Assembly (NCBI RefSeq): GCF_022844465.1
Contig: NZ_JALHLP010000022.1
Location: 1 to 64,000, forward strand
DNA: 64,000 nt
Origin: Bradyrhizobium sp.
GTDB taxonomy: Bacteria; Pseudomonadota; Alphaproteobacteria; Rhizobiales; Xanthobacteraceae
Direction: 5' to 3'
Part shown: in pieces, positions 1-8,293 of the stretch
Layout: each line of letters starts with the position of its first letter
Numbering within the stretch: the stretch's first letter is position 1
The notes under the pieces: model-generated
What the model was told of the DNA's origin: nothing
Database searches by the model: none
The model's input: only the letters and a program-made list of their open reading frames with translations
Program-made: the position numbers and the translations under genes

Positions 1-404
1 GGCTCGGCCGCCGCCTCCGCCGCATGCCCGCCGCCCTCGGCCATCTGATGCAGCAGCTCGATCAGATCCTCGTCGGTACCCTCCGGCTCGGCCTCGGTCG
101 CCTCCAGCCCGGACAGGATATCCTTGATGCGGTCGATGCTCGAAAGAATCAGCGACACCGCTTCGGCCTTCACCGGCATGCCGTCGCGGAACTTGCCCAT
201 CAGCGTCTCGCCGGCATGCGCTAGCGCTTCAAGCCGCGGCAATCCCAGAAACCCGCACGTCCCCTTGATGGTGTGGACCAGCCGGAAGATGTTATCCAGG
301 ATCTTCGCGTCGCTCGGGTCCTGCTCAAATCGGACCAACTGATTGTCGACCGTGTCCAGGCTCTCGCTGGTCTCGGTCAGAAACTCACGCAACAGGTCAT
401 CCAT
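1..404 (-). CDS. cheA: Chemotaxis histidine kinase CheA, N-terminal part (cut by window edge)
   Basis: The reading frame starts at ATG 404 on the minus strand and stays open to the left edge, giving the first 134 residues. They form an Hpt (P1) domain. The phosphorylatable His is about residue 44, in the motif RLVHTIKGTCGFLGL, which is diagnostic for CheA-type kinases. CheA passes phosphate from receptor arrays to CheY and CheB in the cytoplasm. An acidic, Ala/Gly-rich linker begins near residue 103. The dimerisation, kinase and CheW-like domains must lie outside the window. chpT lies about 190 bp upstream on the same strand. Confidence 0.9.
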   Translation of the reverse strand, partial: MDDLLREFLTETSESLDTVDNQLVRFEQDPSDAKILDNIFRLVHTIKGTCGFLGLPRLEALAHAGETLMGKFRDGMPVKAEAVSLILSSIDRIKDILSGLEATEAEPEGTDEDLIELLHQMAEGGGHAAEAAAE

Positions 405-596
405 GAAACCGGCCTTTGTACGCATCGGCACGCGACATCGACGCGCCTTACCGAACCTGGGCAGCTTCTACGCAAACCGTTTAATAATGGTTGAGCAAAC
501 GGAAAAGAACGGGCTCAACAAAGGGATAATCGGCGCCGTGAATCCAGCCGCCCATTTGTCAACCATTGGTTAAGGATTTCGAGCGCGCGGCCGCGC

Positions 597-1247
597 TCAG
601 GACGCCGTGACGACGACCTTCTCGCCGTCGGTCGCGAGCGTCACCGCCAACCCGCAGGCCTGCGCCAGCAGCCGCGTATAATAGGGCTGCACCGCATGCG
701 CATCGATGGCGGCCGTCGAGCTGACGCTCAGCAGATCGGCGATGTTCTGCGGCAGGCGGGCGTTCAGGCCGGCGGCCGTCACCTGAAAGCTCATCGTTTC
801 GCCGTCGCCGACCGGCTCGATCGTCAGCGTGCCGCCCCGCGGAATCGTTTGCTGCGCAATGACCAGCATATTGAGCAACAGCTTGACGCGATTCTTCGGA
901 AGCAGCAGCCGGGGCAAGTTCCAGGCGATGGTGATCTTGCCGTCCTCGATATGGCCCCGCGCCATGGTCTGGGCATCGCCGAGATCGATCTGTGCGGTCG
1001 CTGACCCGGCCGCGCCGAACGCCAGACGGCAGAACTGCAACCGCGCCGAGGCGGTCTTGGCGCTCTTGCGGATCAGATCGAGCGCAAAATCGCGGTCTTC
1101 TGGCTTCGGGTTGTCGTCAAGAACCTCAAGCCCATTGACGATGGCGCCGACCGGACTGATGAGATCGTGGCAGACCCGCGAACACAACAGCGCCGCAAGT
1201 TCGAGGGCGTCGGGAGCCGGACCGGGAGACGAAGTGCCAGACATCAT
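597..1247 (-). CDS. chpT: Histidine phosphotransferase ChpT
   Basis: This protein of about 216 residues carries the ChpT signature RVCHDLISPVGAIVNGLEVL near residues 24-43, with the phospho-accepting His at residue 27. A degenerate GHKL-like C-terminal half follows, as in the family. In alphaproteobacteria ChpT relays phosphate from the CckA hybrid kinase to CtrA and CpdR, controlling cell cycle and motility. The frame stays open upstream to about 1583 across cysQ, but family similarity begins only here. Two adjacent ATGs exist (1247 and 1244); an AGGAA lies 6 nt before the second, so 1244 may be the true start. It lies upstream of cheA on the same strand, which fits a motility role. Confidence 0.88.
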   Translation of the reverse strand: MMSGTSSPGPAPDALELAALLCSRVCHDLISPVGAIVNGLEVLDDNPKPEDRDFALDLIRKSAKTASARLQFCRLAFGAAGSATAQIDLGDAQTMARGHIEDGKITIAWNLPRLLLPKNRVKLLLNMLVIAQQTIPRGGTLTIEPVGDGETMSFQVTAAGLNARLPQNIADLLSVSSTAAIDAHAVQPYYTRLLAQACGLAVTLATDGEKVVVTAS

Positions 1248-1392
1248 ATGTTCCTGGAATGCCGCCAAATGCGAAATGGCTGGCGGACCGTTACGAATCA
1301 CGCGCTTGCTGGTTTGATACACTGCGTGGCCGCGTGCTGCCAGCACGGGGCGGCAATGGTAAGGCAGGACGAACAGCAAATGGGCCCGTTTC

Positions 1393-2217
1393 ATGAATGA
1401 AGCACAGCCGCCCGCGCTCGACCGCGACGCTGCCGCCGCCCTGATGGAGCCGCTGACCGGCATCGTGCTCCGGGCCGGCGCCGCCATCCTTGCCGTCAAC
1501 CGTTCCACCATGAAGGTCGACGGCAAGAGCGACGGATCGCCAGTCACGGAGGCGGATCTGGCGGCCGATCGCATCATCGCCAAGGGCTTGGCGGAACTGG
1601 CTCCGAAAATACCTTCGCTGTCGGAAGAGCGCGCTCACCTCTCCGTCCAGCCTTATAAAGACAGTTTCTTTCTGGTCGATCCGCTCGATGGCACCAAGGA
1701 ATTCGTTGCCGGACGCAGCGAGTTCACCGTCAACCTGGCGCTGGTGACGCACGGAACGCCGCTGCTGGGCATCGTCTGCGCGCCGGCGCTCGGGCTGGTC
1801 TGGCGCGGCGTCGTCGGCCGCGGCGCGGAGCGGCTGACGCTCGGCGACGGCCCGCCCCTGATCGAGCCGATTCGCACCCGCCCCCGCCCGCCCTCGGGCA
1901 AGCCATGGACGGTTGCGGTCAGCCGCTCGCACGGTGATCCCAGGACCGAGGCCTTCATCGCCAGAAGGCCGGGGGCGGTGCGAACCGAACTCGGCTCGGC
2001 GGTCAAATTCGGCCGGGTGGCCGAAGGCAAGGTGGATGTGTATCCCCGACTGTCGCCAACCTGCGAGTGGGACGTGGCGGCCGGGCACGCGGTGGTGGTC
2101 GCGGCCGGCGGCAAGATCACGGATTCAAGCGGGGCCGCCGTGCTTTATGGCGTCGGGCGGAAGCACTTTATCATCCCGGAGTTCATTGCCTTCGGCGATC
2201 CCGAAGCGGCGCCCTGA
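1393..2217 (+). CDS. cysQ: 3'(2'),5'-bisphosphate nucleotidase CysQ
   Basis: A 274-residue member of the inositol-monophosphatase fold family. Metal-binding motifs are visible: VTEADLAAD in the N-terminal third, the hallmark DPLDGTKEF, and CEWDVAAGHAVV in the C-terminal third. CysQ hydrolyses 3'-phosphoadenosine 5'-phosphate, a by-product of sulfate assimilation, to AMP in the cytoplasm. DGTKEF favours CysQ over inositol monophosphatase, which usually has DGTxNF. The gene is divergent from chpT. It ends directly against the convergent YHS gene, with no base between the two stop codons. Confidence 0.9.
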   Translation: MNEAQPPALDRDAAAALMEPLTGIVLRAGAAILAVNRSTMKVDGKSDGSPVTEADLAADRIIAKGLAELAPKIPSLSEERAHLSVQPYKDSFFLVDPLDGTKEFVAGRSEFTVNLALVTHGTPLLGIVCAPALGLVWRGVVGRGAERLTLGDGPPLIEPIRTRPRPPSGKPWTVAVSRSHGDPRTEAFIARRPGAVRTELGSAVKFGRVAEGKVDVYPRLSPTCEWDVAAGHAVVVAAGGKITDSSGAAVLYGVGRKHFIIPEFIAFGDPEAAP

Positions 2218-2724
2218 TTACTGCGCCAGTTCCTGTTCGAGCGCCGGCCAGCGCGCCGTCGCATCCTTGAGGAAATGCGCCGGGTTGGCGGCGAAGGCAT
2301 CGCGATGTTCCTCGCGGCCGAACAGATAGAGCCGCTGATCCACGATCGCCCAGAAGCGGGGGTTGCCGGGATAGGTGACGCCCCGCACCAGATCGACCGG
2401 ATCGTAACCGCCAAACCGGGGGCCGTAGATCTCCGGGTGGGCGACAAACGACGCGCGGTTGCCCTGGTTGCGAAAGCGCCAGACGGCGCCGGCCTTTGAG
2501 GCCTCGAAGTCACGCAATCCGACCGCCGCCTGGGCTTCGGTGAAATAGGCGACGGGATCGAAACCCTCGATCGCCAGCCCGGAATGCCGGCTCACGACCA
2601 CGCGCTCGGTGGTGGCCGCCCGAACCGCAAGATCATGCCCGAGGGACGCCAGAATGGCCGAAAACAGCGCAATAATGGCCATTCCGGGGTGCCGACCGTA
2701 GCTTTCCTGCCGTTGTGCCGTCAT
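2218..2724 (-). CDS. Secreted YHS-domain-like protein
   Basis: This protein of about 168 residues has an N-terminal hydrophobic stretch likely to be a signal peptide or anchor. A domain follows with the pattern GFDPVAYF...V.G..DF...GA.WRF.N..NR..F..HPE.Y.P.FGGYD, typical of YHS-like proteins. A second similar lobe (NPRFWAIVDQRLYLFGREEHRDAF) follows. Family members are periplasmic; their activity is mostly undefined and metal binding has been proposed for some YHS domains. The start at 2724 was chosen because the signal sequence follows it; an earlier in-frame start at 2766 is possible. It is convergent with cysQ. Confidence 0.75.
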   Translation of the reverse strand: MTAQRQESYGRHPGMAIIALFSAILASLGHDLAVRAATTERVVVSRHSGLAIEGFDPVAYFTEAQAAVGLRDFEASKAGAVWRFRNQGNRASFVAHPEIYGPRFGGYDPVDLVRGVTYPGNPRFWAIVDQRLYLFGREEHRDAFAANPAHFLKDATARWPALEQELAQ

Positions 2725-2832
2725 AGTTGGTGCCGATAACATGCGAGTCGAAGGGATGCGGCGCAACCTACAGCCATGCTTGTTGGCGTCAGGTTAAGGC
2801 GGTGGCTAAAACTTCGTGACAGGGATTCTTTT

Positions 2833-3429
2833 ATGACATTTGCCTCACGCCTGGCCGCAGCGACGGTCGCCGCGCTGATGTGCTGGACCGTGCCTTCTGC
2901 CGCGCAGCAGCCGCAACCGGCGCCGCCGCCGCGCGATGCCGGACCGACCGCCTTTGGGCCGGACGAACTGGTCTCGGCCGGGCACAAGTTCTTCGGCAAC
3001 GTCTCGCGCGGACTTGCCTCCGTCATCGAGCGCGCCGTCAGCCAATGGGGACTTCCCAACGGCTACGTGCTCGGCGAGGAGGGCAGCGGCGCCTTTGTCG
3101 CGGGCCTGCGCTACGGTGAAGGCACGCTCTACACCAAGAACGCCGGCGACTTGCGGGTCTATTGGCAGGGTCCGTCGGTCGGCTTCGACTGGGGCGGCGA
3201 CGGCGCGCGCACCATGATGCTGGTTTACAGCCTGCCAGCCACCCACGCGATCTATCAACGCTTCGTCGGCGTCGACGGCTCCGCCTACATCGTCGGCGGC
3301 TTCGGCATGACCGCGCTCACCGCCAACAACATCGTGCTGGTGCCGATCCGCTCCGGCATCGGTCTGCGGCTCGGCGCCAATGTCGGCTATCTCAAGTTCA
3401 CGCCGCAAGCGACCTGGAACCCGTTCTAG
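2833..3429 (+). CDS. eipA: EipA family envelope protein (DUF1134)
   Basis: A 198-residue protein with a clear signal peptide (MTFASRLAAATVAALMCWTVPSAAQ). The DUF1134 core includes FFGNVSRGLASVIERA, GSVG-like glycine motifs, SVGFDWGGDGARTMMLVY and the C-terminal GIGLRLGANVGYLKFT. EipA of Brucella is a periplasmic protein needed for envelope integrity; its fold is a small beta-barrel of unknown biochemical activity. The start at 2833 immediately precedes the signal peptide, although the frame opens earlier at 2776. It is transcribed in the same direction as the coiled-coil gene downstream. Confidence 0.88.
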   Translation: MTFASRLAAATVAALMCWTVPSAAQQPQPAPPPRDAGPTAFGPDELVSAGHKFFGNVSRGLASVIERAVSQWGLPNGYVLGEEGSGAFVAGLRYGEGTLYTKNAGDLRVYWQGPSVGFDWGGDGARTMMLVYSLPATHAIYQRFVGVDGSAYIVGGFGMTALTANNIVLVPIRSGIGLRLGANVGYLKFTPQATWNPF

Positions 3430-3547
3430 CGCGGCGCCGCCGCCACTGCCTCCGCGCAAATTCAGGATAACGCCGCATTGGGCTGGCGTTGTGCCGGCAG
3501 GCCGTGGCATTGTCGCCAACGTTTCCCTCACCGCGTGGAGAACCACC

Positions 3548-4831
3548 ATGATCGAACCGATCATGTATCTGGCGATCGGTTTTCTGGTCTCGATGCTGTT
3601 CGGACTGATGATCGTGCCGCTGGTGCATAACCGCGCGGTCCGGCTGACCACCCGCCGGCTCGAGGCGGCGACCCCGCTGTCGATGGCCGAAATCCAGGCC
3701 GACAAGGACCAGCTCCGCGCCGAGTTCGCAATGTCGGCGCGGCGTCTGGAAATCAACGTCGAGCAGCTCAAGAACAAGACCACCAGCCAGCTCGCCGAAC
3801 TCGGCAAGAAGTCCGATGCGATCAACCGCATGAAGATCGAGCTGGGCGAGAAGAACGCCACCATCTTCGCGCTGGAGGCGCGCGAGAAGGCGGTCAAGGA
3901 GCAGTTGCGCGCCACCGAGGAGGAGTTTGCGGCCAAGACCGCGCTGCTGCGCAGCGCCGAACAGGCGCTGGCCGACAAGCAGGCCGAACTCGCGCGCATC
4001 AATCACGAATTATCCGACCGCTCGATGATGGCCGACAGCCGCCAGATCGAGCTGGTCGCGGTGCGGGCGCAGATCGACGAACTGAAGGGCCGCGTCGGCG
4101 ACGCCGAGAAGGACTTTTCGGCGACCCAGGCCCGCCTCGCGCAGGAGCGTACCGAATCCGAAAGCGCGACGCGCGAACTGACAGAAGCCCGCGGCCGGGT
4201 CGAGAATTTGAGCCAGCGCGTCACCGATCTCGACCGGCAGTTGATCATCCAGATCAAGGAAGCCGAAATGCTCGGCAGCCGCGTCAACGATCTTGAAACC
4301 CGGCTGGCGACGCAGGGCAAGCTGCTGGCGGAGCGCGAATACGAGAACAAGCAGCTCAAGCAGGCGAGCGAAAACGCCGAACGCGCCGCCAGGGAGTTGC
4401 GCGAGGAGATCGCGGCGATGAACGGCGGCAAATCGCCGGTGGTCGAACGGCTGCGCCAGGAGAAGGCGGCGGTGGAAGAACAGCTCCGCCTCGCCCGCGA
4501 CGAGCGCGCCAAGCTGCAGCGCGACATCAACGCGATAACGCAGCAGGCCGAAAGCTCGTGGGCGACCGAGCGGATGGAGAACGCGCTGTTGCGCGAGCGC
4601 ATCAACGACATCGCCGCCGAGGTCGCGCGGCTCGCGATCCAGCTCGAGGGGCCGAATTCGACGATCGAGGCGATGCTGGCGGCGGAACCGGCCGCCAAGC
4701 CCCTGGCCAAGCCGGCCAACGATGTCAGCGGCGCCGCGCCGACGATTGCCCCGGATGGCGGCGGGACCCTCGCCGACCGCATCCGCGCCCTGCAATCGCA
4801 CGCCTCCCGCGCCCGCCAGCAGGGCGCGTAA
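3548..4831 (+). CDS. Membrane-anchored coiled-coil protein of unknown function
   Basis: A 427-residue protein. Residues 5-27 form a single transmembrane segment (YLAIGFLVSMLFGLMIVPLVH). About 350 residues of highly charged heptad-rich coiled coil follow, with many Glu, Arg, Lys, Gln and Ala and almost no Gly or Pro. The last ~60 residues are Pro/Ala rich and probably disordered. The topology suggests a cytoplasmic rod tethered to the inner membrane, like division or polarity scaffolds, but no functional motif is recognisable. The ATG at 3548 follows an intergenic gap and directly precedes the membrane segment; the longer frame from 3380 would overlap eipA. Confidence 0.82.
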   Translation: MIEPIMYLAIGFLVSMLFGLMIVPLVHNRAVRLTTRRLEAATPLSMAEIQADKDQLRAEFAMSARRLEINVEQLKNKTTSQLAELGKKSDAINRMKIELGEKNATIFALEAREKAVKEQLRATEEEFAAKTALLRSAEQALADKQAELARINHELSDRSMMADSRQIELVAVRAQIDELKGRVGDAEKDFSATQARLAQERTESESATRELTEARGRVENLSQRVTDLDRQLIIQIKEAEMLGSRVNDLETRLATQGKLLAEREYENKQLKQASENAERAARELREEIAAMNGGKSPVVERLRQEKAAVEEQLRLARDERAKLQRDINAITQQAESSWATERMENALLRERINDIAAEVARLAIQLEGPNSTIEAMLAAEPAAKPLAKPANDVSGAAPTIAPDGGGTLADRIRALQSHASRARQQGA

Positions 4832-4872
4832 TTCGCTTCAACGCTCCCGGCTGACGCCTGACGACGGATCGC

Positions 4873-4902
4873 TTGACACCGCCCGCCCGCGCTTCGTAAA
4901 TC
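4873..4902 (+). promoter_or_regulatory. Probable sigma-70-type promoter of tRNA-Val
   Basis: A perfect TTGACA lies at 4873-4878. With an 18-nt spacer a weak TAAATC sits at 4897-4902. Transcription would begin about 30 nt before the mature tRNA. The -35 match is strong and the -10 match is poor. Confidence 0.45.
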
Positions 4903-4937
4903 GCGGCTCCGATGGCGGTTACTCTTGCCCGGATCCC

Positions 4938-5012
4938 GGACGCATAGCTCAGCGGGAGAGCGTTCCCTTCACACGGGAGAGGTCCAAGGTTCGATCCCTT
5001 GTGCGTCCACCA
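4938..5012 (+). tRNA. tRNA-Val (anticodon CAC), CCA encoded
   Basis: A complete cloverleaf is readable. The acceptor stem GGACGCA pairs with TGCGTCC. The D-arm is GCTC-AGCGGGA-GAGC, the anticodon stem TTCCC/GGGAG has loop TTCACAC (anticodon CAC), and the T-arm is CAAGG-TTCGATC-CCTTG. Discriminator A and an encoded CCA end at 5012. An imperfect copy of its last 39 bases lies at 7942-7980, suggesting use as an integration site. Confidence 0.96.
4974..5012 (+). repeat. Candidate attachment site, copy 1 (3' end of tRNA-Val)
   Basis: These 39 bases, from the 3' anticodon stem to CCA, recur at 7942-7980 with only three mismatches. tRNA 3' ends are classic targets of tyrosine recombinases, so this is the probable intact end of an old att pair. 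Confidence 0.6.
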
Positions 5013-5218
5013 TATGCTCCCTGATTTGATGGGCTTTCCACTGCTCGGTAGTCGGGGTGAAGCAGATACCCCGGTCGTGAGGGTCGATGTCTGCGAATGA
5101 CCCTGCGTAGAGAGTTCGCCTGCTTCCCCGGCCCGAATCCTCGGTGCGTGATCCGCCCGCTTCGTATACCATCCCGGACGGCCGGCGTCAGATCGGCAGC
5201 TCCTGGGAGGAAATCACG

Positions 5219-6397
5219 ATGAAAGCTCGCGACCAACGCGATCGCACTCGCATGCTCAGCGTTCCGGCTCTATGCCTCGCTGCCTTCGCCATGGCGCCCA
5301 CCGCCAGCGCCCAGCTCGCGGTGTCGTCGAACGACACCAAGGTCGTCAACGTCGATGGCGTGAACCGGATCGTCGAAAACCCGGCGCCCGACAACGTCAC
5401 CATCATCGATCTCGGCGTCTCGCCGCCCAAAATCGTCGGCCAGCTCAACGCGCCGGGCTCCGTGGTCGGCCCGCCGCAGAGCGTGGCCATCGCCCCCGAC
5501 GAGAGCATTGCGCTGGTGGTGGCCTCGACCAGGATCGACCCGTCCGACCCCAAGAAGACGGTCCCCGACAACAAGCTCAGCGTCATCGACCTCAAGGCCT
5601 CGCCGCCGGCGGTGATCGCCACGCTCGAATTGGGCGTCTCGCCCGCGGGTGTTTCGTTCAGTCCGGACGGCAAGCTGGTGCTGGTGACCAACCGCGGCGA
5701 TGGCACGGTGTCGATCCTCACCGTCAACGGCAAGACGTTGACGCCGACCGGCACGATTCAGCTCGGCGACGCCAAATCAGGCCCGAGCCACGTCGCCTTC
5801 CTGTCCGACGGCAAGCGCGCGCTCGTCACCCGCGACGGCGATCACCGCATTTCCGTGCTGTCGGTCGACGGCGCGAAGGTGGAGGACACCAAGGCCTACA
5901 TGGTCGCGGGGGTCCGGCCCTACAGCATGTCGATCAGCTCCAGAGGCGATCTTGCCGTGCTCACCAACCAGGGCGGCGGCCAGGGCGACACCGACATTAT
6001 CAGCCTCATCGATCTGAAGAAGAACCCGCCCCGGATCGTCGAGCAGCACTCGGTCGGACAGATCCCCGAGGGCGCCAGCTTCTCGCCCGACGGCTCGCAT
6101 GTGGCGGTGACGATCCAGAACGGCTCGAACCGGCCGAAGTCCCACCCGTCCTACAACGACCATGGCCTCGTCATGGTCTACCGCGTCGAGGGCGGCAAGC
6201 TCGCGCTCGCCGCCGAGGCGAAGGTGGGCGGCTGGGGCCAGGGGGTGGCCTGGAGCCGGGACGGCAAGACGCTGCTGGCGCAATCCATGCTCGACAAGGC
6301 GCTCGACGTGCTCGCCTTCGACGGCAAGTCGCTGAAGGTGACCGGCCAGATCAAGGTCCCGGGCGGCCCGGCGGGCATCCGCACGGTCGAGAAGTAA
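5219..6397 (+). CDS. Secreted YncE/lactonase-like beta-propeller protein
   Basis: A 392-residue protein with a signal peptide ending around residue 31 (APTASA). Repeated blades follow with motifs such as PQSVAIAPDES, GVSFSPDGKLVLVTNRGDGTVSIL, GASFSPDGSHVAVT and GVAWSRDGKTLLAQSM. This is the pattern of seven-bladed propellers of the YncE/6-phosphogluconolactonase-like group. The protein should be periplasmic; its ligand is unknown. GGGAGG lies 8 nt before the ATG, fixing the start. It lies inside the segment bounded by the tRNA-Val repeat, and a perfect 14-bp hairpin follows it. Confidence 0.82.
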   Translation: MKARDQRDRTRMLSVPALCLAAFAMAPTASAQLAVSSNDTKVVNVDGVNRIVENPAPDNVTIIDLGVSPPKIVGQLNAPGSVVGPPQSVAIAPDESIALVVASTRIDPSDPKKTVPDNKLSVIDLKASPPAVIATLELGVSPAGVSFSPDGKLVLVTNRGDGTVSILTVNGKTLTPTGTIQLGDAKSGPSHVAFLSDGKRALVTRDGDHRISVLSVDGAKVEDTKAYMVAGVRPYSMSISSRGDLAVLTNQGGGQGDTDIISLIDLKKNPPRIVEQHSVGQIPEGASFSPDGSHVAVTIQNGSNRPKSHPSYNDHGLVMVYRVEGGKLALAAEAKVGGWGQGVAWSRDGKTLLAQSMLDKALDVLAFDGKSLKVTGQIKVPGGPAGIRTVEK

Positions 6398-6432
6398 TCG
6401 CGCCGCCAGATCGACCTGGCGCGCTCCGGTGG

Positions 6433-6465
6433 ACCAGGGCTCGGTCTGATTGACCGAGCCCTGGT
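6433..6465 (+). terminator. Strong hairpin, probable bidirectional terminator
   Basis: A perfect 14-bp stem (ACCAGGGCTCGGTC pairing with GACCGAGCCCTGGT) with a 5-nt loop lies 35 nt after the beta-propeller stop. It sits between convergent genes. No long T-run follows, so termination efficiency is uncertain. Confidence 0.65.
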
Positions 6466-6640
6466 CGTTCCGCAAGAAAAATGGTTGCTCACGCCTTTTC
6501 GCACTCGAATGCGTGAAAATCCGTGAAGTTTGGATCGCTCCCAAGATCGGAGAGCTGGAGAGCGATGTTTTAGAAAGGTGGTGTCGCAGCAGGCGAACTT
6601 TCCACTGAAGCCACAAGGGAAACGAAAAAGAATCGCGTTC

Positions 6641-7798
6641 TCAGCCGGGTTCAGTTGCCCCTTGGATCTGAGCAGGTGCAAGAGCCGTCATCCCTAGCCT
6701 GACAAGCTGTGTCTGAGTCTTCGTGGAAGTCTTGGCAAAGAGATGCGATAGGTGAGACTTTACGGTCGGCAGTGAACAGCCGAGCCAATCCGCAGCATCG
6801 CTGAGAGTGTGCCCTTGGACTAACAACATCAAGACGCGACACTCCGCTGGAGTGATCGAGAAGTGCTTGACGAATACTTCTCCTGCCATCGGAGCCTGGC
6901 GTCCAAATTCTTGCAGAAAGATTGCAACTATTGGACTTGAGGTCCGTGAAAGTTCAAGTTTGCGACGACGCTTCAAGGGTAAGATCCATGCGGCTACTCC
7001 GTTGCCGCCGGATGGTCCCAAGGCCAATGGGATTCCGTTCTCAGGAATTGCTCCGGCACCATTAAGCAGCGCGGTCTCAATTGCCTTGTCGAGGGAGATT
7101 GCAGCGTCGCCGTCAGAAACGTGCAGCAGGTCTGCTCGCCGCTTAAGCCCCACATCCCGGTCGATCAATTGCTGAGCTGCACTGTTGCAGAAGGCAATCC
7201 GCTTCTGCCCGTCTAGCAAAATCACGCCTGTTCGCAGCAGCTCGAGCGCATCTGCTTCAAACTTGGGAACCTGTTGATGCGTTCCAAGGAGCTCCGCGAT
7301 TTGCACCGCCCTCCTTACATGGGGTGACAGAGCACGAATCCGGGAAAGTGCATCGTCATCAAATTCGCCTTTGGACCACGCGCCAAAAATGCATAGGATA
7401 CCATAACGATGCGACATCTTGGCTAGATGAGATCCTAAGGCATCACCCCAGCCGAGCGGTCGAAGAAACTCTCGGGCAAAGCGCGAAGAGAAATAGTCAC
7501 TCTCCCCAGCGTATCGCGCCGCAGATATCGGGTCGTCTAAGGCACAATACCAGCCGCTGGTCATAACTGGGTTTAGGCGGGCGTACTTCTCGTTATAGAT
7601 ACGAATAGCTTCAGTCGGGACCGCCCAATCGACCGTGAAGTGTGCGGCTCTCGAGATCGGATCCTGGATCGAAATCGACGCATTTATGCCGTTCACCGAG
7701 CGGGCAATGGACTCCAGCACGCTTACCCAATCTTGCGGCTGCAACACGCAATCGTAGATACGTCCAACCAGCGATAACACGTCTGATTCGGTATTCAA
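6641..7798 (-). CDS. LuxR-family transcriptional regulator (orphan)
   Basis: A 385-residue protein with a C-terminal LuxR/GerE helix-turn-helix at about residues 310-370 (SITPAECRVLMLLVQG...SLPTVKSHLSHLFAKT). A PAS-like region precedes it (GVILLDGQKRIAFCNSAAQQLI, around 205-225). The N-terminal ~190 residues do not show an obvious autoinducer-binding domain, and no LuxI-type synthase is nearby. Base composition is clearly lower in GC than flanking genes, suggesting transfer. It lies within the tRNA-Val-bounded segment, convergent with the beta-propeller gene. The target is unknown. Confidence 0.85.
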   Translation of the reverse strand: MNTESDVLSLVGRIYDCVLQPQDWVSVLESIARSVNGINASISIQDPISRAAHFTVDWAVPTEAIRIYNEKYARLNPVMTSGWYCALDDPISAARYAGESDYFSSRFAREFLRPLGWGDALGSHLAKMSHRYGILCIFGAWSKGEFDDDALSRIRALSPHVRRAVQIAELLGTHQQVPKFEADALELLRTGVILLDGQKRIAFCNSAAQQLIDRDVGLKRRADLLHVSDGDAAISLDKAIETALLNGAGAIPENGIPLALGPSGGNGVAAWILPLKRRRKLELSRTSSPIVAIFLQEFGRQAPMAGEVFVKHFSITPAECRVLMLLVQGHTLSDAADWLGCSLPTVKSHLSHLFAKTSTKTQTQLVRLGMTALAPAQIQGATEPG

Positions 7799-7941
7799 TT
7801 TTCATACTCGCAATGGCGGTGAGTGAAAAATGAAGCGTCGTTCGTGGCATCAAATCATCTAGACGGATGATGTATCAATTTGTCGCAGTAGAATAGTGCG
7901 GCATCGCAGCGGTCAGACAAGCCCCTCGCTCATGCTGTAAG

Positions 7942-7980
7942 CGGGAGAGGTCCAAGGTTCGATCCATTGCGCGTTCACCA
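7942..7980 (+). repeat. Candidate attachment site, copy 2 (partial tRNA-Val duplicate)
   Basis: This matches the tRNA-Val 3' end at 4974-5012 in 36 of 39 positions, including the T-loop and terminal CCA. The 5' part of the tRNA is absent. It is best read as the far att site of an integrated element or a tRNA fragment left by an integration event. Confidence 0.6.
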
Positions 7981-8293
7981 GAAAATCCCTGTAAAATAAA
8001 GGACTTGCTTGAAATCCGCGGCTTCTGAGGGCGCGGTCCGTGATAACTCCGCGATAAAACTAATTCGATGCGTTAGCATCCGCCTGCGCGACGATGCGTG
8101 CACTCATCAGTCTGGCAGCGTTGGCTTCGGCGATGCCTGCACTACCATCGAAGCCGACATCCGAACCGGCGTTCGCAACGCCTGCTTCGTGCCAATCGGC
8201 CGCACTGCCCTCTTCCACCCTCTCTCAACACGGGTGTAGGCTGTTCCTAGCAGGACGTCCGGTTGAATGGCGCGTCCGCGTGGAGGGAGCATC
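7981..8293. other. Intergenic stretch without a recognisable gene
   Basis: This is the sequence between the partial tRNA copy and the Bug-receptor gene. Short frames are present but have no family features, plausible ribosome sites or signal sequences. A promoter for the receptor gene probably lies near its 3' end but no clear consensus is seen. Confidence 0.5.

Noticed and set aside
1248..1583. In-frame extension of chpT to a start near 1583 (328 residues)
   Set aside because: It would overlap cysQ on the other strand, and family similarity and a ribosome site appear only at 1247/1244.
8009..8239. Small plus-strand frame downstream of the partial tRNA copy
   Set aside because: No ribosome site, domain, signal sequence or composition typical of coding DNA.
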